This document shows positions 9,225-16,609 of a DNA stretch of 64,000 bases, piece by piece; the first letter of the stretch is position 1; each line of letters opens with the position of its first letter. Below the pieces are notes generated by a model. It saw nothing but the letters and a program-made list of their open reading frames with translations. It was not told the DNA's origin and searched no databases. The stretch is from Pseudomonas sp. ML2-2023-3. GTDB taxonomy: Bacteria > Pseudomonadota > Gammaproteobacteria > Pseudomonadales > Pseudomonadaceae. A program made the position numbers and the translations under genes. The stretch spans positions 3,444,501-3,508,500 of the forward strand of contig NZ_CP146343.1 of NCBI RefSeq assembly GCF_037055275.1. The letters are read 5' to 3'.

Positions 9225-10097
9225 TCACTCGGCCTGTCGGGCAAACCATTGCAGCACTTCGGAACACGCCGGATGGGAGTTCGCCGATGGCTGCAGGCAC
9301 AGCGAATAGTTGCCACCGGTCTTGAACGGCTCGCCGAACGGGACAATCAACACCCCGCGCTGAATGGACTCTGCCGCCAGGGTCATGTCGGTCACCGCCA
9401 CACCCAGGCCCCGCGCTGCGGCATCCAGTGCCAGCTCGTCGAGATTGAACGGAATATGCCTGTAGGCCTGCAGCGATTTGCCTCCGTTCGCTGCCAGCCA
9501 GTCAATCCAGGCTTGCTGGTCGGCCGAGCGATGCAACAGCGCAAAGTGCACAAGCTGCTCCATCGACGTCAGCGGGCCCAGACCCGGCGCACACACTGGC
9601 ACCAGTGCTTCGTCAAAGAGCGCCATACAGGCCGGATCGTTCGAAGGCCGTGCCAGATAAAGGATATAGGCGTCACTGTCACTGGCCGGTTCGACAATTT
9701 CGGTCGCGACCGTCTCAATCGACAAGGCGATATCCGGATGCTGCAGGTAAAAGTCGCTCAGCTTTGGCAGTAACCAGCGAACGGCCAGCGAAACATGCAT
9801 GCGAATTCGAAAGGGCCGTTTTTGCGGCGAAATCCGGTCTTCGAGCACTTTCAATTGCTCAAGAATACTGCGGGCACTGGCCAGTACCTGCTCCCCTTCC
9901 CCTGTCATGCGCACGTTGCGGCTGGTACGGGCAAACAGTGCAACACCGAAATGCGCTTCAAGTTGCTGAATCTTGCGGCTGACAGCACTTTGAGTCAGGC
10001 ACAGGGTTTGCGCGGCCTGAGTGAAGCTGCCCGAGTCTGCAACCTCGACCAGCGCCTGCAATCCCTGGAGCGAGGGTACGTGACGGATTTTATCCAT
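9225..10097 (-). CDS. LysR-family transcriptional regulator (GcvA-like)
   Basis: A 290-residue protein with an N-terminal winged HTH (LQALVEVADSGSFTQAAQTL, then SAVSRKIQQLEAHFGVALF) and a periplasmic-binding-protein-like effector domain from about residue 90. The effector domain resembles the GcvA/AmpR branch. It is transcribed divergently from an amine-oxidase-type flavoprotein, with 158 bp between starts, so the usual LysR logic makes it the regulator of that gene and the binding-protein gene behind it. The co-inducer is probably an amine or amino acid (inference from neighbours). Confidence 0.88.
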   Translation of the reverse strand: MDKIRHVPSLQGLQALVEVADSGSFTQAAQTLCLTQSAVSRKIQQLEAHFGVALFARTSRNVRMTGEGEQVLASARSILEQLKVLEDRISPQKRPFRIRMHVSLAVRWLLPKLSDFYLQHPDIALSIETVATEIVEPASDSDAYILYLARPSNDPACMALFDEALVPVCAPGLGPLTSMEQLVHFALLHRSADQQAWIDWLAANGGKSLQAYRHIPFNLDELALDAAARGLGVAVTDMTLAAESIQRGVLIVPFGEPFKTGGNYSLCLQPSANSHPACSEVLQWFARQAE

Positions 10098-10192
10098 GCG
10101 TTTTCAGAATCAATCAATGAATTTATAACGTTGGATATATCACCTGTCACCGCCTAAATTCAAGCTATAGAGAGCGCTACCTGCTAGCAGTC

Positions 10193-10207
10193 ATGCGATT
10201 AGCGCAT
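10193..10207. promoter_or_regulatory. Candidate LysR binding site
   Basis: ATGCG-ATTAG-CGCAT is a perfect 5-bp interrupted dyad of 15 bp containing the LysR signature T-N11-A. It lies in the divergent LysR/oxidase gap, 49 bp upstream of the oxidase start. Assigned by shape and position. Confidence 0.45.
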
Positions 10208-10255
10208 GCATTAACGCCAGGGTGCGGTCAGAACAACAGTCAAACGAGGTGAACC

Positions 10256-11557
10256 GTGAAAAATGAATGTGGCTGGATTGCGCTCGCAGGAAGCTCCCCT
10301 TGCCGTGATCACCTCAAAGGCTCAGAGAAAGCCGACTGGCTCATTATCGGTGCCGGCATCACCGGCCTGAGTGCGGCCCATTCACTGGCTGAACTGCACC
10401 CAGAGGCACGCATCGTGATTGTCGACAGGCAACGGGCGGCCCAGGGCGCTTCGGCGCGTAACTCCGGATATGCCGTGGCCCACGAAAATCCGGGCGACGA
10501 TGAGCTGATCGGCAAAAGCGGGTTTGCTGGGTTTGCAGTGGACTCATCCATTGGCCAGGCAGCGGGTGAAGAAGTGCGCATGCGCATTGCACGCCACGGC
10601 ATCGAGTGCGAGTACCGGGACTCGGGCTACTACTTCGCCGTCAACGACCCGCGCAAGCTGAACCATGTCGAAGCCAAACTCAACACCCTGAGCGCTGTGG
10701 GCGCGTCTGCGCAGTTTCTGGAAGGCGCGCAACTGGCACAAAAACTCGGCACCCGGCATTACCAGGCCGCGATCTGGTGCGGCAATGGCAATGCCTTGCT
10801 GCAGCCCGCCAAGTACGTGAAAGGCCTGCTGGATTCATTGCCGGCCAATGTCACCCTGTTTGAAAACACCGAGATCACCGGTCTTGAGCGCCTCAGTGGC
10901 GGTCGGATTCGAGCCGCAGGCACCCAGGGCAGCATCGAGACTACCCAGGTGCTGGTGTGCCTGAATGCATTTATCCCCCGAGCCGGAATCGACAACAGCG
11001 CGACCTTCCCGATGGAACTGAGCGCCAGCCTGACCCGCCCGCTGACGGACACGGAATACCAGGCCATCGGCAGTGTTGAGCCTTGGGGCGTGCTGTCGAC
11101 CCGTCCGTTGGGTGCCACGGTACGACTGACCCCGGATCGCCGGGTGATGATCCGCAACACGGCGGAATACCGGCCCCGGGATTTATCCGACAGTGATCTG
11201 ATTCAGCGTCGCAAGCACCACGTACTGGGCCTGCAGCGTCGCTTCCCCGGACTCGGCGAGCAAGACATTCACTACACCTGGACCGGCCACCTGAGCGCTA
11301 CGCGCAGCGGCCAGCCTTACTTTGCCAAGGTTGAAGAAGGGGTTTATGCCGTGGCCGGATGCAATGGCTCCGGCGTTGCCCGCGGCACTCTGTGGGGGCG
11401 CCTGCTCGCCGAAATGGCATCTGGCGCCAGCTCTGCGCTGCTGCAGTCGGTCATGGACAGAGCCCAGCCAGGCTGGCTTCCACCCCGCCCGTTCTTCGAT
11501 ATCGGTGCAGTGCTGCGAATGCGCATGGAAGCGGTCAGGGCCAAAACAGAAATCTGA
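10256..11557 (+). CDS. FAD-dependent amine/amino-acid oxidoreductase (DAO superfamily, PuuB-like)
   Basis: A 433-residue flavoprotein. Residues about 26-55 form the Rossmann FAD-binding motif (ADWLIIGAGITGLSAAHSLA, then the acidic strand end VIVDR). The substrate domain and C-terminal FAD contact (VYAVAGCNGSGVARGTLWG) are of the DAO/glycine-oxidase type. The closest functional family is gamma-glutamylputrescine oxidase and related amine oxidases. It starts at GTG 10256 behind GAGGTGAAC. It is followed 49 bp later by a polyamine-binding-protein gene and preceded by a divergent LysR, which supports a role in using a polyamine-like or amino compound. No gamma-glutamylputrescine synthetase gene is next to it. 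Confidence 0.8.
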   Translation: MKNECGWIALAGSSPCRDHLKGSEKADWLIIGAGITGLSAAHSLAELHPEARIVIVDRQRAAQGASARNSGYAVAHENPGDDELIGKSGFAGFAVDSSIGQAAGEEVRMRIARHGIECEYRDSGYYFAVNDPRKLNHVEAKLNTLSAVGASAQFLEGAQLAQKLGTRHYQAAIWCGNGNALLQPAKYVKGLLDSLPANVTLFENTEITGLERLSGGRIRAAGTQGSIETTQVLVCLNAFIPRAGIDNSATFPMELSASLTRPLTDTEYQAIGSVEPWGVLSTRPLGATVRLTPDRRVMIRNTAEYRPRDLSDSDLIQRRKHHVLGLQRRFPGLGEQDIHYTWTGHLSATRSGQPYFAKVEEGVYAVAGCNGSGVARGTLWGRLLAEMASGASSALLQSVMDRAQPGWLPPRPFFDIGAVLRMRMEAVRAKTEI

Positions 11558-11606
11558 AACTTTCACACCACAAAAGAATAAGAGCTCCTTGAAAAGGTGA
11601 TTGAAC

Positions 11607-12695
11607 ATGCACATCAACTCGGTTTCCCTTGCGGTCATGCTTGCAGCGTTTTCCACAGCCAGCCTGGCGGACGAGAGCGTCAATATTTCCAACTGGAACG
11701 GCTATATCGCCGACGACACCCTGACCACCTTCACCAAGGAAACAGGGATCAAGGCAACGTACGACATTCACGACAGCAACGAAGTCCTGGAATCCAAGTT
11801 GATGACCGGCAATACCGGTTATGACGTGGTCAGCCCTTCGAACCATTTCCTGTCTCGCCTGATCAAGGCCGGTGCCATCCAGAAACTGGACCGCAGCCAG
11901 CTGCCCAACTGGAAAAACCTTGATCCGGTCTTGATGAAAAAGCTTGAAGTCAACGACCCCGGCAACCAGTACGGCTACCCCTACATGTGGGGAACGGCGG
12001 GGATTGGCTACAACGTCGAGAAGATCAAGGCCATTTTCGGCACGACCGATGTCACCCAGTCCTGGAGCCTGTTTTTTGATGAAAACAACATCAAAAAACT
12101 CAGCCAGTGCGGGGTCGCAATCATCGACAACCCGACGCAAGTGCTGCCCATCACCCTCAACTACCTGGGCTTGCCACACCACAGCCACGAGCCGGACGAT
12201 TACAAGAAAGCCGAGCAGGCGCTGTTGAAAATCCGGCCCTATGTTCAGTACTTCCACGCATCCAAATACATCAGCGATCTGGCAAACGGCAATATCTGTG
12301 CGGTGATCGGCTTCAACGGTGACGTGGTGCAGGCAGCGGCCAGCGCCAAGGAAGCCAGGAACGGAATCAATATTGCGTACTCGATTCCAAAGGAAGGCTC
12401 CACATTGTGGCTCGACATGGTGGTCATGCCCAAAAGCGCGCCCCATGAGAAGAATGCCTACACCTACATGAACTACCTGCTGGCCCCGCAAGTGATTGCC
12501 AATATCAGCAACCAGATCCACTACGCCAACCCTAATCAGGCGGCGGATGCGTACTTGTCGCCAGACGTGAAACAGGACCCGGCGATCTACCCGTCCAAGG
12601 AAGTGATCGACACCCTGTTCACCGTAGAAGACCTGCCGGCCAAGGTTGCCCGCTTGACCACCCGCCTGTGGACCAAGCTTAAAACCAACACTTGA
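11607..12695 (+). CDS. Periplasmic polyamine-type substrate-binding protein (PotF/SpuD-like)
   Basis: A 362-residue type-2 periplasmic binding protein with a signal peptide of about 20 residues (VMLAAFSTASLA). Polyamine-pocket landmarks of the PotF/PotD family are present: ISNWNGYI, VVSPSNHFLSRL, YMWGTAGIGYN, VIGFNGDVVQAA and STLWLDMVVMP. The ATG at 11607 is chosen over a TTG at 11601 because AAGGTG is well spaced to it. It would capture a polyamine or similar cation for an ABC importer, but no permease or ATPase genes are adjacent. It may share a transporter encoded elsewhere. A REP element directly follows the stop. Confidence 0.85.
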   Translation: MHINSVSLAVMLAAFSTASLADESVNISNWNGYIADDTLTTFTKETGIKATYDIHDSNEVLESKLMTGNTGYDVVSPSNHFLSRLIKAGAIQKLDRSQLPNWKNLDPVLMKKLEVNDPGNQYGYPYMWGTAGIGYNVEKIKAIFGTTDVTQSWSLFFDENNIKKLSQCGVAIIDNPTQVLPITLNYLGLPHHSHEPDDYKKAEQALLKIRPYVQYFHASKYISDLANGNICAVIGFNGDVVQAAASAKEARNGINIAYSIPKEGSTLWLDMVVMPKSAPHEKNAYTYMNYLLAPQVIANISNQIHYANPNQAADAYLSPDVKQDPAIYPSKEVIDTLFTVEDLPAKVARLTTRLWTKLKTNT

Positions 12696-12697
12696 CG

Positions 12698-12731
12698 AAC
12701 CTGTGGGAGCGGGCTTGCTCGCGATGCATCA
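12698..12731 (+). repeat. REP element
   Basis: CTGTGGGAGCGGGCTTGCTC followed by GCGATG is the standard Pseudomonas REP core. It lies immediately after the binding-protein gene, in the tail-to-tail gap with the recombinase gene. Confidence 0.75.
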
Positions 12732-12763
12732 AATCCCAGCACCCGCATGCCGCAAGGCTTGTG

Positions 12764-13747
12764 CTACAACAAAAACCGGTCTGTCACATTGCGCCGCTCA
12801 TTGTCATCTCGCACGTCATAGCTAACGGTGGTGGCAATGTTGGCGTGGTGGGCCAGTTTTTGTGCGATGGATACGTCGTATTCTTCAATCACGCGGGTAA
12901 TGAACGAACGGCGAAAGTCGTGGGGCATGATGTCTACCCCCACTTGCTTGCCCCGCTGCTTGGCAATGTAGTAAATCGCATGCTTGGTAATGCGCTCGCG
13001 GGTGATGTGATTGCCGCGGCGGATGCGATTGAACAGAAACGTGTCATCGCTCACGCCATCCGGCAGCTGGGCCCTACGAAACGCCAGCCACGCCTCAAGC
13101 TTTTCAAAGGCCCAGGCCGGAGCGAACTTGATCAGTTCCTTGTTGCCTTTGCCCAATACCTGCAAGCTGCGCTGCTCCACATCGACCTGACAAAGGTCCA
13201 TGTTCACCGACTCCGACTTGCGCATCCCCGAGCCGTACAGAATCGCAATGATCGCAGCATCCCTGAGCCCTTGCGGACGCGGATCTGCCGCACAGACATC
13301 CATCAGTTCGCGGATCAGGTTGCGTCGCAGGTTGCGCCCCTTGACCAGGCGCGAGCCGCCTCCCGCCTTCACGGCACGAATCTTCAACAAATGATCCTGG
13401 GTAATCAGGCTCTGCTGCCAGGCCTGATTCATGACGCCGCGAATGGCATTGACGTACAGGGATGAGGTATTGGGCGCGTAGCCGTCCTCGCGCAATGCAG
13501 CCACCAGTGCGGTGATATGCCCGGGTTGCAAGTGATGCCAGGGGAATTCGTCAATCGCCACGTCTTCAGCGCCCAGCCGATCTGCAGCCTCCTGCAAGAC
13601 ATAGCGCATGGTTTGCCGGCTGGAGGGAGCAAGACGCTGAAGATAAAGCGCCACAGGTGTTTGAACCTGATTTAACTCAATGGCTGATACCAGGGTTACT
13701 GCAGGGTCAATAGTCGACACAACCAATCTCGATACGGGTTGAAACAC
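12764..13747 (-). CDS. Tyrosine recombinase/integrase
   Basis: A 327-residue protein with an N-terminal SAM-like core-binding domain (about 25-125) and a C-terminal catalytic domain. The active-site set is complete: R176 (YGSGMRKSE), K203 (GKGNKE), H276-x-x-R279 (HDFRRSF), H301 (LAHHANI) and the nucleophile Y310 (VSYDVR). Size and layout resemble XerC/D-type chromosomal recombinases more than phage integrases, which usually carry an arm-binding domain. The start is GTG 13747 without a good ribosome-binding site. No phage genes, cassettes, att repeats or tRNA lie next to it, so its target is unknown. It could be a remnant of an element or a domesticated resolvase. Confidence 0.85.
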   Translation of the reverse strand: MFQPVSRLVVSTIDPAVTLVSAIELNQVQTPVALYLQRLAPSSRQTMRYVLQEAADRLGAEDVAIDEFPWHHLQPGHITALVAALREDGYAPNTSSLYVNAIRGVMNQAWQQSLITQDHLLKIRAVKAGGGSRLVKGRNLRRNLIRELMDVCAADPRPQGLRDAAIIAILYGSGMRKSESVNMDLCQVDVEQRSLQVLGKGNKELIKFAPAWAFEKLEAWLAFRRAQLPDGVSDDTFLFNRIRRGNHITRERITKHAIYYIAKQRGKQVGVDIMPHDFRRSFITRVIEEYDVSIAQKLAHHANIATTVSYDVRDDNERRNVTDRFLL

Positions 13748-13806
13748 GTCTCAATATAACCCATAGCCATGATAATTCAGCGCACTTATAGCGTTTTGAT
13801 CAGTTG

Positions 13807-14436
13807 TCAAATCCCCCGCGCCAGCATCAGGGCCACACCCAAGAGCATCACTGCCGTTGCCCTTTGCAACAACACCTGCCGCGACGGGCTTTGCAGCACA
13901 CGGCGAATCCGCTGACCAAAGTAGCAATACAAGCAGCCGCTGGCGAACTGCAACAGCAAAAACGCCAGCCCCAGCACGATCAGGTCCTGGGCCCGAGTGG
14001 CACTGCCCTGCCCGGCAAACTGCGGGAACACTGCGCTGAACATGACGATAGTTTTCGGGTTTGAGAAGCCGGTGAGCAAGCCCTTGCCAAATCGGCCCTT
14101 GAAGCCGCTGTCCAGGGTTGCCGTGCGATCCAGCGCCAGCCCGTTGCTGTTCCATTGCCGCCAGGCCAGATACAGCAAGTACGCCACTCCGATGTATTGA
14201 AGTGCACGGCTGATCAGTGGATTGCCTTTGATCAACTCGGCAAACCCGACGGCAAAAATCAGGATCGACACCAGATACGCCGCACTGGCGCCCAGCTGCA
14301 CCGGCATTGAACGCTTCAAGCCTTCCTGCATGCCAAACCCCATCAGCAACAGGGTCATGGGGCCAGGACTGAAGGTCATGGTGGCGCAGAACACCAGAAA
14401 ATAAGAAAAGGAAACAAGTGTGAGTTGTGTGGCCAT
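13807..14436 (-). CDS. LysE/RhtB-family amino-acid exporter
   Basis: A 209-residue protein with six predicted membrane helices. The LysE signature is present near the N-terminus (CATMTFSPGPMTLLLMGFG), as is the GLLTGFSNPKTIVMFSAVFP segment typical of RhtB/LysE proteins. It probably exports an amino acid or derivative from the cytoplasm. The ATG at 14436 is chosen; an upstream TTG at 14457 would add seven polar residues. It is divergent from the MocR regulator gene, 147 bp away, an arrangement that often means direct control of the exporter by MocR. Confidence 0.88.
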   Translation of the reverse strand: MATQLTLVSFSYFLVFCATMTFSPGPMTLLLMGFGMQEGLKRSMPVQLGASAAYLVSILIFAVGFAELIKGNPLISRALQYIGVAYLLYLAWRQWNSNGLALDRTATLDSGFKGRFGKGLLTGFSNPKTIVMFSAVFPQFAGQGSATRAQDLIVLGLAFLLLQFASGCLYCYFGQRIRRVLQSPSRQVLLQRATAVMLLGVALMLARGI

Positions 14437-14524
14437 TTCGATCGTTACATCCCGCAATCAACGCTCGAACCTGTGCGAGCGACACCGCAGTCTAGGCAGG
14501 ACGTAGCCGAATGGGCAGATCAAC

Positions 14525-14569
14525 CACCGGCAAACTTTACCGACCTTTACTGGTAACATCACCGGCAAA
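14525..14569. promoter_or_regulatory. Direct repeats, candidate MocR operator
   Basis: CACCGGCAAA occurs at 14525-14534 and again at 14560-14569, a 35-bp centre spacing, with a TTACC/GGTAA inverted pair between them (14537-14541, 14552-14556). MocR-type regulators characteristically bind direct repeats in divergent promoters. The second copy ends 14 bp before the MocR start codon. Confidence 0.5.
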
Positions 14570-14583
14570 GTATGAGGTCCTGC

Positions 14584-15987
14584 ATGCACTTACCCAGCGT
14601 TTCGTTCCAGCCCGGCATTCCCAAGGTCCAGCAGATTGTTGATGCGCTGGGCCAGGCCATCGATCAGGGTCAGTTCAGCCCCGGCAGTAAACTGCCCTCA
14701 GCGCGGCTGATGACCCAACACTGGGGTGTCAGCAAGTTCACCCTGATTGAGGCGCTGGATCGCTTGCGCGGCCAAGGCCGGATTACCTCCAGTCAGGGGC
14801 TGGGCTATTTCGTGGCGTCGAAAGCACCTGTGGCCAGACGCGCCATTGGCCTTGACCTGTTGCCACAGGATTTGAGCAGCGTCCTGCGCCGCTCCCTGAC
14901 CGGCGCCAGCGGTGCCCTGCGCCCGGGAAGCGGGCATCTGCCTGAAAGCTGGCTGGAGTCCAGTGCCCTGCGCGCCAGCGTGCGCCAGCTCAGCCGCTCG
15001 CCAACCTTGCGCCTGACCGGCTATGGCGATCCGGCGGGGTATCTGCCATTGCGCCAGGCTTTGCAGCAGAAGCTGTTGGGCCAAGGCCTGGATGTGGGTA
15101 TCGAACAGATCATCACGACCGCCAATACCGTGCTGGCACTGGACATGCTGCTGCGCCTGCGCGTGCGGCCCGGCGATACGGTGCTGCTGGACATGCCCTG
15201 CTATTTCAATTTTCACGCCAATCTGGCCTTGCACGGCGTGCGCGTAGTGACGCTGGAACGCACCGTCCAAGGGCTTGACCTGCAAGCCCTGGAAAATCTG
15301 TTCATCCAGCACCGCCCCACGCTTTACCTGACCACGGGGCTGCTGCACAACCCGACCGGCCACTCCTTTACGCCGAGCCAGGCTTACGGCCTGCTGGAAC
15401 TTGCCAAGCGCCATGACTGCTCAATTATCGAAGACGACCTCTATGGCGACTTGCACCCCGAACCGCCTCCGCGACTGGTGGCTCTGGCAGGCGTAGAGCA
15501 AGTGACCTACCTGAGCGGCTTTTCGAAAACCCTCAGTGCCAACTTGCGGGTGAGCTTTGTGGTGGCCACCCCCCAAATGGCCGCCGAGTTGACCCACATG
15601 AAGCTGATGTGCGGCGGGATCACTTCGGAAATGCTCGAACAGGTGGTGTGCTCGATGCTCAATGACGGCACTTATCACAAGCACCGCAAGCGCGTGGTGC
15701 AAGGCCTGCTGGTCAGCGGTGCACGCGTGGCTGCATGGCTGCGGGGGCTGGGCTTCACATTGAGCGTGCCCTATACGGGCGGCATGTTTATCTGGGTCAC
15801 GCTGCCTGCCGGACTGGATGCAGAAACACTGGCGCAGCAGGCGCTTGCCCGTGATCTGGTACTCGCCCCCGGCATACTGTTCGGTTTCGACCCCCGGTTG
15901 CGCCGCTGCATGCGCTTCAACGTCGCCCATACCGATACGCCCGCTGTCATGGCCGCCTTTGAGGCTTTACTGGCTAGCGCAACCTGA
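14584..15987 (+). CDS. MocR-type regulator (GntR HTH fused to PLP aminotransferase-like domain)
   Basis: A 467-residue fusion: a GntR winged HTH (about 10-80, PKVQQIVDALGQAIDQG, then KLPSARLMTQHWGVSKFTL) and a fold-type-I aminotransferase domain (about 110-465). The PLP-binding lysine is K315 in LSGFSKTLSANLRV, and the cofactor aspartate/tyrosine region IIEDDLYGDL is present. The ATG at 14584 has a GAGG box at good spacing; the earlier ATG at 14572 has none. Such proteins use PLP or an aldimine as effector. Divergence from the LysE exporter suggests it senses an amino acid and drives its efflux (inference). Confidence 0.9.
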   Translation: MHLPSVSFQPGIPKVQQIVDALGQAIDQGQFSPGSKLPSARLMTQHWGVSKFTLIEALDRLRGQGRITSSQGLGYFVASKAPVARRAIGLDLLPQDLSSVLRRSLTGASGALRPGSGHLPESWLESSALRASVRQLSRSPTLRLTGYGDPAGYLPLRQALQQKLLGQGLDVGIEQIITTANTVLALDMLLRLRVRPGDTVLLDMPCYFNFHANLALHGVRVVTLERTVQGLDLQALENLFIQHRPTLYLTTGLLHNPTGHSFTPSQAYGLLELAKRHDCSIIEDDLYGDLHPEPPPRLVALAGVEQVTYLSGFSKTLSANLRVSFVVATPQMAAELTHMKLMCGGITSEMLEQVVCSMLNDGTYHKHRKRVVQGLLVSGARVAAWLRGLGFTLSVPYTGGMFIWVTLPAGLDAETLAQQALARDLVLAPGILFGFDPRLRRCMRFNVAHTDTPAVMAAFEALLASAT

Positions 15988-16609
15988 GCGGATCGACCAA
16001 ACCGGCTGCGATGGCCATGCCCACCAGATCCGGCAAATGTCGGGCCTGCATACGCTTCATCACCCGGGAGCGATACAGGTCGATGGTCTTGACGCTTACC
16101 GCCAGTTGCTCGGCAATTTCACGGGTGGTGTAGCCCTTGACCAAGGGCAGGAGCACATCCCGCTCACGGGGCGTCAGGCTGTCCAGTCGCGCCTCCAGCT
16201 GCGTCTGCTCCAGGGTTGCCGTTTGCCGTGCGTTGCCGCCGCTGAGGGCCTGCTGCACGCTATCGAGCAGCAACTGCTGGTTATAGGGCTTTTCGATGAA
16301 ATCATGGGCGCCCGCCTTGAAAGCACGTACCACGATCGGCACATCGGCGTGGCCACTGACAAAAATCACCGGCATCTTGATCCCGCGCTCCTGAAGCGCT
16401 TGTTGCACGTTAAGGCCACCCATTGCCGGCATGCGGACATCCAGCACCACACAGGCGCTGAGCGATGGATCGCACGCTTGCAGAAACGCTTGCCCACTGG
16501 TGAACGCCAGCGCATTCAGTCCCACGGACTCCAGTAGCCAGACGGTCGAGTCAAGCATGCCCTGATCGTCATCCACCACGTACACCACAGACCGGGTTTG
16601 GGTTGTCAT
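15974..16609 (-). CDS. Two-component response regulator, FixJ/NarL type
   Basis: A 211-residue protein: receiver domain (about 7-120) with acidic pocket VDDD, phospho-acceptor D57 (VVLDVRMPAMGG) and conserved lysine in FIEKPY; LuxR-type HTH (about 140-205, LTPRERDVLLPLVKGYTTRE, IAEQLAVSVKTIDLYRSRVM). The ATG at 16609 follows GAGAGG. The start overlaps the stop of the histidine kinase gene (ATGA), so the pair is co-translated. The closest architectural relatives are FixJ, StyR and TodT. The divergent ligase/dehydrogenase genes upstream of the kinase are the obvious candidate targets. Its 3' end overlaps the convergent MocR gene by 14 bases. Confidence 0.92.
   Translation of the reverse strand: MTTQTRSVVYVVDDDQGMLDSTVWLLESVGLNALAFTSGQAFLQACDPSLSACVVLDVRMPAMGGLNVQQALQERGIKMPVIFVSGHADVPIVVRAFKAGAHDFIEKPYNQQLLLDSVQQALSGGNARQTATLEQTQLEARLDSLTPRERDVLLPLVKGYTTREIAEQLAVSVKTIDLYRSRVMKRMQARHLPDLVGMAIAAGLVDPLRLR

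Noticed and set aside
11535-12521. 328-codon open frame on the minus strand opposite the polyamine-binding-protein gene
   Set aside because: It is the mirror frame of a clear coding sequence with signal peptide and family motifs; its translation is rich in H, Q, R and V with no domain.
12692-13465. 257-codon plus-strand frame over the recombinase
   Set aside because: Antisense to a gene with a complete catalytic set; begins in a REP element.
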